From: Lachnospiraceae bacterium
GTDB lineage: Bacteria; Bacillota; Clostridia; Lachnospirales; Lachnospiraceae
Length of the DNA: 64,000 nt
Assembly: GCA_009774395.1 (NCBI GenBank)
Contig: VSNQ01000002.1
Coordinates: 1 to 64,000, forward strand
Direction: 5' to 3'
Shown here one piece after another: positions 42,247-51,704 of the stretch; within the stretch, counting starts at the first letter, position 1, and each line of letters opens with the position of its first letter. Made by a program: the position numbers and the translations under genes. The notes beneath the pieces were generated by a model. That model was given only the letters and a program-made list of their open reading frames with translations, was not told the DNA's origin and made no database searches.

Positions 42247-42314
42247 TTATACTCGTGAACGCATTTAATTGCCGCTTACTACACCAGCATTGTAGAAGCG
42301 TTCACTCGTTATAC
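42247..42314. repeat. Related hairpin element before uvrB
   Basis: TTATACTCGTGAACGC at the left and GCGTTCACTCGTTATA at the right, an imperfect inverted repeat of the same type. With the two elements and the terminator it accounts for most of the 747-base spacer 41750-42496; no gene is seen. Confidence 0.5.
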
Positions 42315-42321
42315 ATTTAGA

Positions 42322-42351
42322 TTGGCAATTGTTTTCGTTTATGGGTATAAT
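42322..42351 (+). promoter_or_regulatory. Probable uvrBA promoter
   Basis: TTGGCA (42322-42327), 18-base spacer, TATAAT (42346-42351), 146 bases before the uvrB ATG. I see no good SOS box; CGAACTTTTTCGT near 42460 is only a weak match to the Gram-positive LexA site. Confidence 0.6.
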
Positions 42352-42496
42352 AAATGGAAAAAATGGCGATAGGTGACCTAATTTCGTCGTGAACTATATT
42401 TGTGCGATTTGCCGAAAGTATAAAGATGAAGTGACGACGAATTTCTGGCGAATAGGCGAACTTTTTCGTATGAAATTAAGGAGGTGATTTTCCCCA

Positions 42497-44476
42497 ATGT
42501 TGTTTAAGTTGCACAGTGAATACCAGCCCACCGGCGATCAGCCGCAGGCGATCGAAGCCCTTGTAAAAGGCTTCAAGGAAGGCAACCAATTCCAGACTTT
42601 ACTAGGCGTCACGGGCTCCGGCAAGACCTTCACAATGGCAAATATTATACAGGCGCTGCAAAAGCCCACTTTGGTAATCGCGCACAATAAAACCCTCGCT
42701 GGACAACTCTATGGTGAGTTTAAAGAATTCTTCCCTGAAAACGCGGTAGAATATTTTGTATCGTATTACGATTACTATCAGCCGGAAGCGTATATTCCGT
42801 CATCGGATACGTATATCGCAAAAGATTCGGCAGTCAATGAGGAAATTGATAAACTGCGTCTGTCGGCAACGGCTTCGCTGACCGAGCGGAAAGATGTTGT
42901 TGTCGTTGCCAGCGTGTCTTGTATTTATGGATTGGGAAGTCCTGACGAATATCAAGGAATGATGCTTTCCCTAAGACCAGGTATGACAAAAGATCGTGAC
43001 GAAGTGATTCATGCATTGATAGAGATGCAATACGATAGAAACGATATGGACTTGCAGCGAAGCTGTTTTCGCGTACGTGGCGATGTGGTAGAGATTAACC
43101 CAGCACAAGGTGGGGATTCCTTGGTACGTGTGGAGTTTTTTGGGGATGAGATAGACCGTATTGCAGAGATTGATCCGCTGACAGGAAAAGTGAATGCGTT
43201 GTTGGAGCATATTACAATTTTTCCGGCATCGCATTATGTTGTAGCACCCGAAAGGATAGCGCAGGCTTGTACGAAGATTGAGGAGGAAATGAAAGAGCGT
43301 GTACGCTATTTTAAAAGTGAGGATAAACTGCTTGAGGCACAGCGGATTGCAGAGCGTACTAATTTTGATGTAGAGATGCTTCGAGAAACAGGATTTTGTT
43401 CAGGAATTGAGAATTACTCACGGCACTTAAACGGGACAAAAGAGGGTGAGCCGCCATATTGTCTTTTGGACTTTTTTCAAGAAGACTTCCTTATTATAAT
43501 AGATGAATCGCATATGACAATACCACAGATACGGGGAATGTACGCAGGTGACCGTTCTCGTAAAAATACATTGGTGGATTATGGATTTCGTCTACCATCA
43601 GCATTGGATAACCGTCCACTTCGCTTTGAGGAATTTGAGCAGAAAATTGATCAGATGTTGTTTGTTTCCGCAACACCAAGTGTATATGAGGAAGCTCATG
43701 AATTAATGCGCGTGGAACAGATTATCCGTCCGACGGGATTGTTAGATCCTGTGATTGAGATACATCCTGTTGCGGGGCAGATTGATGATTTGATTTCCAG
43801 AATTAATTTGGAAACAGAGAAGCATAATAAAGTATTAGTGACTACTTTAACGAAGCGCATGGCGGAAGATTTAACGAAATATATGAGTGAAGTGGGGATT
43901 CGGGTAAAATATCTTCATTCTGATATTGATACATTAGAACGGGCTGAAATTATCCGTGATATGCGTTTAGATGTATTTGATGTGCTTGTTGGGATTAATC
44001 TTTTGCGAGAAGGTCTTGATATACCAGAGATTTCTTTGGTAGCAGTACTTGATGCAGATAAAGAGGGATTTCTGCGTTCTGCAACTTCTCTAATTCAGAC
44101 AGTAGGCCGTGCAGCACGAAATGCAGAGGGACATGTTGTGATGTATGCGGATACCATTACAGATTCTATGCAGATAACATTGGATGAAACGGCAAGGCGT
44201 AGAGCAATACAGCAGCAGTATAATGAGGAACATGGAATTACACCACAGACAATAAAAAAGGCAGTGCGTGATCTTATCAGTATTTCCAAGGCAGTGGCGA
44301 AAGAAGAACAAGTATTTGCTAAAGATCCAGAATCAATGGATGAAAAAGAGTTAAAGAAGTTGATTGCGACTATTGAGAAAAATATGCGCAAGGCAGCAGC
44401 AGATTTGAATTTTGAGATGGCGATGGAACTTCGCGATAAAATGGCGGAGCTGAAAAGGATATTAAACGAATTATAG
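42497..44476 (+). CDS. uvrB: UvrABC system protein B
   Basis: 659 residues, full length. Walker A GVTGSGKTFTMAN (about 38-50), beta-hairpin YYDYYQPEAYIP near 92-103, DESHMTIPQIRGMY near 335, helicase motifs VGINLLREGLDIPE near 495 and QTVGRAARNAEGH near 535, and a UVR domain at the C-terminus (AAADLNFEMAMELRDKMAELK) for UvrC contact. It verifies DNA damage and loads UvrC in nucleotide excision repair. An AAGGAGGTGATT ribosome site precedes it. It is cotranscribed with uvrA, 33 bases later. Confidence 0.98.
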   Translation: MLFKLHSEYQPTGDQPQAIEALVKGFKEGNQFQTLLGVTGSGKTFTMANIIQALQKPTLVIAHNKTLAGQLYGEFKEFFPENAVEYFVSYYDYYQPEAYIPSSDTYIAKDSAVNEEIDKLRLSATASLTERKDVVVVASVSCIYGLGSPDEYQGMMLSLRPGMTKDRDEVIHALIEMQYDRNDMDLQRSCFRVRGDVVEINPAQGGDSLVRVEFFGDEIDRIAEIDPLTGKVNALLEHITIFPASHYVVAPERIAQACTKIEEEMKERVRYFKSEDKLLEAQRIAERTNFDVEMLRETGFCSGIENYSRHLNGTKEGEPPYCLLDFFQEDFLIIIDESHMTIPQIRGMYAGDRSRKNTLVDYGFRLPSALDNRPLRFEEFEQKIDQMLFVSATPSVYEEAHELMRVEQIIRPTGLLDPVIEIHPVAGQIDDLISRINLETEKHNKVLVTTLTKRMAEDLTKYMSEVGIRVKYLHSDIDTLERAEIIRDMRLDVFDVLVGINLLREGLDIPEISLVAVLDADKEGFLRSATSLIQTVGRAARNAEGHVVMYADTITDSMQITLDETARRRAIQQQYNEEHGITPQTIKKAVRDLISISKAVAKEEQVFAKDPESMDEKELKKLIATIEKNMRKAAADLNFEMAMELRDKMAELKRILNEL

Positions 44477-44509
44477 GAATAATAGCGCAACGCAGAAATG
44501 GGGATAAAA

Positions 44510-47389
44510 ATGGACGAGAAACAATTGAAAATGCTTCCAAAAGGAGAGGTTATTAAAATTCGTGGTGCGAATGAGCATAATCTAAAAAACATTAGTCTGG
44601 ATATTCCAAGAAATCGTTTTGTGGTGTTAACAGGATTGTCGGGTTCCGGTAAATCATCGCTTGCTTTTGATACAATTTATGCAGAAGGGCAGCGCAGATA
44701 TATGGAGTCACTTTCTTCCTATGCCAGACAGTTTTTGGGGCAGATGGAAAAGCCGAATGTGGAAAGTATTGAGGGGCTTTCGCCTGCAATTTCAATCGAT
44801 CAGAAATCAACAAATAGAAATCCACGTTCTACGGTTGGAACAGTGACAGAGGTTTATGATTACTTTCGTTTGCTGTATGCTAGGATCGGTATACCGCACT
44901 GTCCCAACTGCGGAAGGGAGATTAAGAAGCAGACTGTCGATCAAATGGTTGACCAGATTTTAGATCAACCCGAGGGAACAAAGATACAGCTGCTTGCGCC
45001 AGTAGTGCGCGGGCGCAAAGGAGAACACGTGAAAGTATTGGAACGCGCCAAGAAAGGCGGTTATGTGCGTGTCCGTGTTGATGGCAGCCTTTATGAATTA
45101 ACAGAAGAAATTAAGCTGGATAAGAATATTAAGCACAATATTGAAATTGTGGTCGATCGTCTGGTAGTAAAGGAAGGGATTGCAAGGCGTCTTGCAGATT
45201 CTATTGAAAATGTACTTGTTTTATCGGAGGGACTGTTAATTGTGGATATTGTAGGGGGAGAGCAGATGAACTTTTCGCAGAGTTTTGCGTGTCCTGACTG
45301 CAACATAAGTATTGATGAAGTCGAACCCCGCAGTTTTTCATTTAATAATCCGTTCGGTGCCTGTCCGGAGTGTGTAGGATTGGGCTATAAAATGGAGTTT
45401 GACATTGACCTAATGATTCCTGACAGAAGTTTAAGCATTAATCAAGGTGCAATAACCGTAATGGGCTGGCAGTCGTGTGCAGATAAAAATAGTTTTACTA
45501 ATGCAATTTTGCAGGCACTTTGCAGGGAATATAATTTTTCGTTGGATACGCCAATGGAAGAACTTTCTCCGGAAGTGCAGGAGGTTTTGGTGTATGGTAC
45601 GAATGGAAAAGAACTTACAGTACATTATAAAGGACAGCGTGGCGAAGGCACTTATGCAGTTGCGTTTGAAGGCTTGGTAAAAAATGTAGAGCGGCGTTAC
45701 AGAGAAACGGCATCCGAGGCATCGAAGCAGGAATATGAAACATTTATGCGGATCACGCCTTGTAAAGAATGTGGCGGCAAAAGGTTAAAGAAAAGTTCAC
45801 TTGCAGTTACAGTATGTGATAAAAATATTTATGAAATAACGTCTATGTCTATTGGAAATTTGTATCGTTTTCTGGATACAATGGAGCTGACTAAGCAGCA
45901 ACAGTTAATTGGAAAAAGGATATTGAAGGAAATCAAGGCAAGAGTCGGCTTTTTGGCAAATGTAGGATTGGAATATCTGAGTCTGGCAAGAGGAACGGCA
46001 TCGCTTTCCGGCGGGGAAGCACAGCGCATCCGCCTTGCTACGCAGATTGGTTCGGGTTTGGTTGGTGTATGTTATATTTTGGATGAACCTAGTATTGGAC
46101 TGCACCAGCGTGATAATGATAAACTGCTGAATGCGCTGAAGAATTTAAAAGATTTGGGGAATACGCTGCTTGTTGTAGAGCATGACGAGGATACCATGCT
46201 TGCGGCGGATCATATTATTGATATTGGTCCAGGTGCGGGTGATCATGGTGGTGAGGTGATTGCACAGGGAACGGCGCAGGAGATTATGCAGATGCCGGAT
46301 TCTATTACAGGGCAGTATCTTAGTGGGAAAATTCAAATTCCCATTCCAGAAACAAGACGTAAACCGACTGGATGGCTGACAGTAAAGGGCGCTGAGGAAA
46401 ACAATCTGAAAAAAATTGATGTAAAATTTCCGCTGGGTGTGTTTACTTGTGTAACGGGTGTATCCGGTTCTGGAAAATCCTCACTAGTCAACGAGATTTT
46501 ATATAAATATCTTGCAAAAAAGTTGAACCGTGCGCGGACAATTCCCGGCAAGCATAAGAAAATTGATGGTGTGGAACAGCTTGATAAGGTGATTAATATT
46601 GATCAGTCGCCAATAGGAAGAACGCCGCGATCCAATCCGGCAACTTACACGGGTGTATTCGATCAAATCAGGGACTTGTTTGCTTCTACGGTTGATGCAA
46701 AGGCAAAGGGGTATTCGAAGGGACGTTTTAGTTTTAATGTGAAAGGTGGACGATGCGAAGCTTGCGGCGGCGATGGCATTATTAAAATTGAAATGCATTT
46801 TTTGCCGGATGTTTATGTTCCCTGCGAAGTCTGCCAAGGAAAACGTTATAATCGAGAAACCTTGGATGTAAAATACAAAGGTAAGAGCATTTTTGATGTT
46901 CTTGATATGACAGTGGAGGAAGCCTTGCCATTTTTTGAGGCAGTTCCTTCTATTAAAAGAAAAATAGAAACATTAAATGATGTAGGGCTTTCTTATATTA
47001 AACTGGGGCAGCCTTCTACAACGTTGTCTGGCGGTGAAGCGCAGAGAATTAAGCTTGCCACAGAATTAAGCCGCAGAAGCACAGGAAAAACCATTTATAT
47101 TTTGGATGAGCCAACCACTGGTCTGCATTTTGCGGATGTGCATAAACTTGTGGAGATATTGCAGCGGCTTGCAGAGGGCGGCAATACTGTGATTGTAATT
47201 GAACACAATCTTGATGTGATTAAAACGGCGGACTATATTATTGATATTGGACCTGAGGGCGGTGATGGCGGCGGTACTGTAATCGCGGAAGGCACGCCCG
47301 AAAAAATAGCTGCCTGCGAAAATTCTTATACAGGAATTTATATTCAGAAAATGTTAGATAAAGCGAAAGAAATTGCAGGGCGTGCATAA
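44510..47389 (+). CDS. uvrA: UvrABC system protein A
   Basis: 959 residues from ATG 44510; the in-frame ATG 44498 overlaps the GGGGA ribosome site. Two ABC ATPase modules: Walker A GLSGSGKSSLAFDTIYAEGQ near 33 and GVSGSGKSSLVNEILYK near 645; signatures SLSGGEAQRIRLA and TLSGGEAQRIKLA; zinc fingers CPNCGREIKK, CPDCNISIDEVEP and CEACGGDG/CEVCQGKRYN. It detects bulky DNA lesions as a dimer and loads UvrB. Last gene of the uvrBA pair. Nothing unusual. Confidence 0.98.
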   Translation: MDEKQLKMLPKGEVIKIRGANEHNLKNISLDIPRNRFVVLTGLSGSGKSSLAFDTIYAEGQRRYMESLSSYARQFLGQMEKPNVESIEGLSPAISIDQKSTNRNPRSTVGTVTEVYDYFRLLYARIGIPHCPNCGREIKKQTVDQMVDQILDQPEGTKIQLLAPVVRGRKGEHVKVLERAKKGGYVRVRVDGSLYELTEEIKLDKNIKHNIEIVVDRLVVKEGIARRLADSIENVLVLSEGLLIVDIVGGEQMNFSQSFACPDCNISIDEVEPRSFSFNNPFGACPECVGLGYKMEFDIDLMIPDRSLSINQGAITVMGWQSCADKNSFTNAILQALCREYNFSLDTPMEELSPEVQEVLVYGTNGKELTVHYKGQRGEGTYAVAFEGLVKNVERRYRETASEASKQEYETFMRITPCKECGGKRLKKSSLAVTVCDKNIYEITSMSIGNLYRFLDTMELTKQQQLIGKRILKEIKARVGFLANVGLEYLSLARGTASLSGGEAQRIRLATQIGSGLVGVCYILDEPSIGLHQRDNDKLLNALKNLKDLGNTLLVVEHDEDTMLAADHIIDIGPGAGDHGGEVIAQGTAQEIMQMPDSITGQYLSGKIQIPIPETRRKPTGWLTVKGAEENNLKKIDVKFPLGVFTCVTGVSGSGKSSLVNEILYKYLAKKLNRARTIPGKHKKIDGVEQLDKVINIDQSPIGRTPRSNPATYTGVFDQIRDLFASTVDAKAKGYSKGRFSFNVKGGRCEACGGDGIIKIEMHFLPDVYVPCEVCQGKRYNRETLDVKYKGKSIFDVLDMTVEEALPFFEAVPSIKRKIETLNDVGLSYIKLGQPSTTLSGGEAQRIKLATELSRRSTGKTIYILDEPTTGLHFADVHKLVEILQRLAEGGNTVIVIEHNLDVIKTADYIIDIGPEGGDGGGTVIAEGTPEKIAACENSYTGIYIQKMLDKAKEIAGRA

Positions 47390-47956
47390 AGTACGCCTTG
47401 CAGCTTTTAAAATTTTGTTTTGATTCACAGCTTTCAGTCGCTTATCGTAACAATATTTGCGCATTTTAAGTTGCCTGCGTCAAGGCGCAAATGCTTGCGT
47501 AATCTACTGTACTGGGGCGTAAATGAGCAGCTAATACGCATTTCAACTGTGAAAAATAACAAAATTTTCAGAATTTTCAGCAAATTTTCTATTTACAAAA
47601 CATAAGTTAGATAATATAATAAATTTACATAATATTTTACCAATAAAGCTAAAGTATTGTGTTACAGATACCGATATAACTATCATAAACCAGTATATAT
47701 CTTTAATTTAGCCGTGAAAAGGCGGCATTTAATGGCGATAATGGGCATTTTTTAAAATTTCTATATTTTTTATTGTAAAAAAAGTATGAAACCCCTTTGA
47801 AAAATGGAAGAATTAGGTTATAATGGCTTAGTATCTTTTACAGTGGGTAAATTTATCGGTAATGGGTAAACTACTTATTGATGTTGATATTAGGCTTAGG
47901 CTAAAGATAAATGACCTGATTTTACCATTTTAATTCATAGAAAGGGGCGCAGAGCC
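47390..47956. other. Long spacer between uvrA and mreB
   Basis: 567 bases, very AT-rich. I see an imperfect hairpin TTGCGC...GCGCAA (about 47457-47490), no ORF with a ribosome site, and the mreB promoter near its right end. The repeat GGGTAAATTTATCGGTAATGGGTAAACTA near 47843-47871 contains GGGTAAA/GGGTAAA and could bind a regulator. None of the dispersed repeat families is present. Confidence 0.5.
47797..47824 (+). promoter_or_regulatory. Promoter of the mreB-flagellar operon
   Basis: TTGAAA (47797-47802), 16-base spacer, TATAAT (47819-47824), 133 bases before the mreB ATG. Confidence 0.7.
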
Positions 47957-48964
47957 ATGCAATACACAGATATTGGAATTGACCTTGGAACCGCAAGCAT
48001 ACTTGTTTACATTAGAGGAAAAGGTGTAGTGCTGAAGGAGCCTTCAGTCGTTGCTTTTGATAGAGATACAGATAAAATTAAAGCCATTGGGGAAGACGCG
48101 CGGCTTATGCTGGGAAGAACGCCTGGAAATATTGTAGCGGTAAGACCGCTTCGGCAAGGTGTAATCTCTGATTATAAAGTGACAGAGCAGATGATGAAGC
48201 ACTTTATACAGAAGGCGCTTGGAAAGAAAACATTCCGCAAACCTAGAATTGCAGTTTGTGTGCCAAGCGGCGTGACAGAGGTTGAGAAGAAAGCCGTTGA
48301 GGACGCAACGTATCAGGCAGGGGCAAGAGATGTTTCTATTATAGAGGAACCAATTGCCGCAGCCATAGGAGCAGGAATTGATATATCGAAGCCATGTGGA
48401 AATATGATTGTAGATATTGGGGGCGGAACTTCTGATATTGCAGTAATTTCGCTTGGCGGTACTGTAGTAAGTGCATCGATTAAGATTGCGGGTGATGATT
48501 TCGATGAGGCCATTGTTCGCTATATGAGAAAGAAGCACAATCTCCTGATTGGGGAGAGGACAGCAGAAGACATCAAAATAAAGATTGGGTCAGCATTTAA
48601 GCGAGCAGAAGTTGATTATATGGATGTTAGGGGACGGAATCTTGTTACAGGACTTCCCAAAACCATCCGTGTTTCTTCTGAGGAAACAGAGGAAGCACTG
48701 CGGGAAACCACTTCGCAGATAATTGATACAATTCACAGTGTTCTTGAGAAGACACCGCCAGAACTTGCGGCAGACATTGCAGACAGAGGCATTGTACTGA
48801 CAGGCGGCGGCAGCCTGCTTCGTGGGTTAGAAGACTTAGTGGAGTCAAGAACCGGAATTAATACAATGACAGCGGAGGATCCGATGACGGCAGTTGCCAT
48901 TGGAACAGGAAAATATGTAGAGTTTCTAGCAGGATATCGGGAAGATATCTATATAAAAGGATAA
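47957..48964 (+). CDS. mreB: Rod-shape protein, MreB/Mbl family actin homologue
   Basis: 335 residues. Actin-fold ATPase: phosphate-1 IGIDLGTASILVYIRGKG at the start, phosphate-2 MIVDIGGGTSDIAVISLGG near 155, adenosine motif GIVLTGGGSLLRGLEDL near 282. It forms membrane-bound filaments guiding lateral wall synthesis. It is followed by two flagellar hook-basal body genes, the Bacillus mbl-flhO-flhP arrangement, so it may be the Mbl paralogue; mreC/mreD are absent here, in keeping with that. AAAGGGG ribosome site. Confidence 0.95.
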   Translation: MQYTDIGIDLGTASILVYIRGKGVVLKEPSVVAFDRDTDKIKAIGEDARLMLGRTPGNIVAVRPLRQGVISDYKVTEQMMKHFIQKALGKKTFRKPRIAVCVPSGVTEVEKKAVEDATYQAGARDVSIIEEPIAAAIGAGIDISKPCGNMIVDIGGGTSDIAVISLGGTVVSASIKIAGDDFDEAIVRYMRKKHNLLIGERTAEDIKIKIGSAFKRAEVDYMDVRGRNLVTGLPKTIRVSSEETEEALRETTSQIIDTIHSVLEKTPPELAADIADRGIVLTGGGSLLRGLEDLVESRTGINTMTAEDPMTAVAIGTGKYVEFLAGYREDIYIKG

Positions 48965-49001
48965 CTGCTTCTAAGACCCAGTATTGGATTAGGAGGAATA
49001 T

Positions 49002-49781
49002 ATGCTTAGAGGTCTGTACACAGCCTACACAGGTATGCTCAATGAGCAGTATAGAATGGATATTATGTCGAACAATTTAGCAAACGTAGATACGACAGGG
49101 TTTAAGAAGGAAGGCTCTACAAGTCAGGCGTATGCAGAAGTTATGGCAGTGAAAATCAAGGATGTATCAGAAAATCCCAATACACCGAAACGGTTGGGGA
49201 ATATGAGTCTTGGTGTAAAAATTGGAGAAACATTTACTGATTTTACGCAGGGCTCATTGAGGGATACAGGGAATACCTATGATTTGGCAATAGGAGGCGA
49301 TGGCTTCTTCAATATTGAGTTTACGAACAAGGCAGGGGAAACCTCTACAAAATATACAAGGGACGGCGGCTTTACTCTGACTAAGGAAGGCTATCTTGTA
49401 ACAAAGGATGGCGATTACGTTCTTGGGCAGAACGGAAGGATTCAGTTGTCCACAACAGCAGGGAGCACGGTGATCGATGAAAATGGAAATATTTATCAGG
49501 ATGACAGGCTTGCTGCAAGGCTGAAAATTACGGAGTTTGAAAATACTGATTATCTGACACATTATGGGGAAACGATGTGGGATGCCAAAGAAGGCGCGGT
49601 ATCGAATGATGCTGCAGATCCTACAGTGTATCAAGGATATTTGGAAATGTCAAATGTTTCTGTTGTCAAGGAAATGGTTAATATGATTACGATTTCAAGA
49701 CAGTATGAGGCGAACCAGAAGATGATAACAACCTATGACGAGTCCTTAGAGAAATCAATGGCTTTGAGCAGATTAAGATAA
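49002..49781 (+). CDS. flhO: Flagellar hook-basal body protein, FlgF/FlhO type
   Basis: 259 residues. The N-terminal flagellar rod motif is MLRGLYTAYTGMLNEQYRMD followed by MSNNLANVDTTGFK; DLAIGGDGFF near 95; the C-terminal EMVNMITISRQYEANQKMI helix. These features define rod and hook proteins exported by the flagellar type III apparatus; in Bacillus FlhO/FlhP form the distal rod. TAGGAGGA ribosome site, 37 bases after mreB. The symbol follows synteny. Confidence 0.92.
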   Translation: MLRGLYTAYTGMLNEQYRMDIMSNNLANVDTTGFKKEGSTSQAYAEVMAVKIKDVSENPNTPKRLGNMSLGVKIGETFTDFTQGSLRDTGNTYDLAIGGDGFFNIEFTNKAGETSTKYTRDGGFTLTKEGYLVTKDGDYVLGQNGRIQLSTTAGSTVIDENGNIYQDDRLAARLKITEFENTDYLTHYGETMWDAKEGAVSNDAADPTVYQGYLEMSNVSVVKEMVNMITISRQYEANQKMITTYDESLEKSMALSRLR

Positions 49782-49865
49782 GATGGCGGTAAGATAATAT
49801 AAGAGAAGTACAGAAGAATTATAAGTATAAGGGGAGCGTTTTGCATATAAGGAGGAGTTATCGCT

Positions 49866-50681
49866 ATGGTAAGATCACTTTGGACAGGTGCGACAGGAAT
49901 GATCGCGCAGCAATTAAATTTGGATAATATTGCCCATAATCTTTCAAATGTTAATACAACAGGATATAAGACAGAGGTTATGGAGTTTAAGTCGCTTTTG
50001 TATCAAACAATTCAAACAAAGAGTACAACGGCGAATGTAGAGCAGAAGCCAATCGGCGCAGAAGTGGGTCTTGGTGTGCGCAATTCTGCAATTACATCTA
50101 TTTTCAAGCAAGGCAGTTTGTTGGAAACGCCTGGCGTTGCAAATTTTGCAATTGATGGAAACGGATTTTTCGGGATACAGGGAACGGACGGAAATACATA
50201 TTATACCAGAAATGGTAATCTTGTTTTTGCAATCGGATCAGAAGGAATTACATTGACAACAACAGATGGACTTCCTGTGTTAAGCAGTGAAGGAGAAAAT
50301 ATTGTATTGGATGATGATATGATTGTTAGTAAGGTAACAGTTGGTGAGGGTGGTGTATTGTATTATCCAGATGACAACAATATTCCGCAGAGTTTGGATG
50401 TTGCGATTGGTTTATGGCAGTTTAACAATCCGGCGGGTTTGACGAAAGCTGGCGACAGCCTTTATGCAGAAACAGAAGCAAGCGGCGAGGCAATGAATGA
50501 GTCTGAGGAAGAAGAACTGACAAAGAGTGAATTAATTCAAGGATATTTGGAAGGCTCAAATGTTCAGGTTGCTGATGAAATGGTAAATATGATTGTTGCA
50601 CAGCGGGCTTATGAAATGAATTCCAAAGTAATTACAACTTCTGATGAAATGTTGCAGCAGGCAAATCAGTTGAAGCGTTAG
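49866..50681 (+). CDS. flhP: Flagellar distal rod protein, FlgG/FlhP type
   Basis: 271 residues. MVRSLWTGATGMIAQQLNLD and IAHNLSNVNTTGYK at the N-terminus, VANFAIDGNGFFGIQ near 92, EEELTKSELIQGYLEGSNVQ and a VNMIVAQRAYEMNSKVI C-terminal helix. Standard FlgG family; forms the distal rod or passes through the cell wall. An acidic stretch (MNESEEEE) near 215 is unusual. TAAGGAGGA ribosome site. Partner of the preceding gene. Confidence 0.93.
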   Translation: MVRSLWTGATGMIAQQLNLDNIAHNLSNVNTTGYKTEVMEFKSLLYQTIQTKSTTANVEQKPIGAEVGLGVRNSAITSIFKQGSLLETPGVANFAIDGNGFFGIQGTDGNTYYTRNGNLVFAIGSEGITLTTTDGLPVLSSEGENIVLDDDMIVSKVTVGEGGVLYYPDDNNIPQSLDVAIGLWQFNNPAGLTKAGDSLYAETEASGEAMNESEEEELTKSELIQGYLEGSNVQVADEMVNMIVAQRAYEMNSKVITTSDEMLQQANQLKR

Positions 50682-51217
50682 TAAATAAAATATGATTTGT
50701 GCGTGAAAGTGCAGGAAGTACATCGTTTGCATAAATGCGGCAGTTTATACAAGGAGGAATTTTAAGAAACTGAAAATGTTGTAAAAAGTGAGCAAATTGG
50801 CTCAAAGATACTTAAAATCCAAAGTATTCGTTTGTGCTTACGTTATAGCAATCGGAAATGTCGAGAAAAAAACCAGTGCAAGTTGAAATAGTCTTGCTAA
50901 TTATAGGGTAGAACCTTGATGGTGACATTTGGACAATGGTCAAGTCCCGAAAACCAAGGGCAAATGAAATGCAATATGAAATAAAAGCTAGGAAAGGAAA
51001 AGCTATTTTGATGAAAACCAGTATTGAGTCAATAAAAAGATTTTACTGGTATGTACCGATGGCTTAGTCGGGAATTTACGACTGTGGAGTGTTAGACAAA
51101 CGAAAGTAGTTGATTTTTAACAAAATCGAACACGTTGAAACAGTAACTATATTTCGTGAGGATATAGCGAATCATCTAGTATATACATTTGTATATGTTT
51201 TTAGTAGCAGGTTTATT
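50682..51217 (+). other. Unassigned 536-base leader before the FlgJ-like gene
   Basis: No gene is supported here although AAGGAGGA occurs at 50751-50758, followed by a non-start. Possible stems: CTTGA (50920-50924) with TCAAG (50939-50943), and ACCAGTA...TACTGGT (about 51014-51047). A short stretch, TTATAGCAATCG...TCGAGAAAA near 50841, also occurs as TTATAGCAATCGCGAGAAAA near 10495. It could be a structured leader or the remains of a gene. Confidence 0.35.
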
Positions 51218-51622
51218 ATGGAAATGGGAGGAGTAGGCTCTGCGTATGCAGGGTATATGGCAAGTCAGGCGTCGGACAATCGGGTATCCACATTACAGAA
51301 TAAATTGGAAAGTGGGTATCAGAATGCGACGGAGAACGAGTTAAAGCAAGCATGTAAAGAATTTGAAGCATATTTTGTAGAACAGATGTTTGAATCTATG
51401 ATGGAAACAACCAAATTATTTTCAGATAATGATGAAAATTCGTATGGTTCCAAAATGGTGGACTGTTTTAAGGATTCTGCAGTACAGCAGTTAGCAAGTC
51501 AGGCAACAGAAGGAAATGGTATTGGATTGGCAAATATCTTATATGAACAGATGAAAAGGCAGTATGGAGTCCAAAGTGCGGATTCAAAAGGTTTGGATTC
51601 GGAAAAGGTGGATTCAGAATAG
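51218..51622 (+). CDS. FlgJ-like rod-binding protein
   Basis: 134 residues from ATG 51218. The longer ORF from TTG 51110 adds a 36-residue stretch without the family's features and lacks a ribosome site. The rod-binding domain shows ELKQACKEFEAYFVEQMFES near 45-64 and GNGIGLANILYEQMKRQYG near 105-123. There is no glucosaminidase domain, as in other Gram-positive rod-binding proteins. It caps rod assembly in flagellated cells. It ends a flagellar group with the two rod genes. Confidence 0.85.
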   Translation: MEMGGVGSAYAGYMASQASDNRVSTLQNKLESGYQNATENELKQACKEFEAYFVEQMFESMMETTKLFSDNDENSYGSKMVDCFKDSAVQQLASQATEGNGIGLANILYEQMKRQYGVQSADSKGLDSEKVDSE

Positions 51623-51631
51623 CTATGGCAT

Positions 51632-51673
51632 ACAATGCAGCCGGCCCATTATTTACAGGGTCGGCTGTATTGT
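51632..51673 (+). terminator. Strong hairpin after the FlgJ-like gene
   Basis: ACAATGCAGCCGGCCC (51632-51647) pairs over 16 positions, including two G-U, with GGGTCGGCTGTATTGT (51658-51673). There is no U-tract downstream, so it may slow or protect rather than terminate. It stands 10 bases past the stop and 32 bases before recD2. Confidence 0.55.
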
Positions 51674-51704
51674 GTAGTGGTAAAGCGGACAGGGGGCTGG
51701 ATCG

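Noticed and set aside
42450..42480. SOS (LexA) box before uvrB
   Set aside because: CGAACTTTTTCGT matches only half of the CGAACN4GTTCG consensus; not strong enough to call.
50682..51109. Cyclic-di-GMP riboswitch before the flagellar gene
   Set aside because: Some fragments (GGGCAAA, AAAGCTA, TACCGATGG) resemble GEMM-I pieces, but the order, spacing and the tetraloop-receptor core do not fit.
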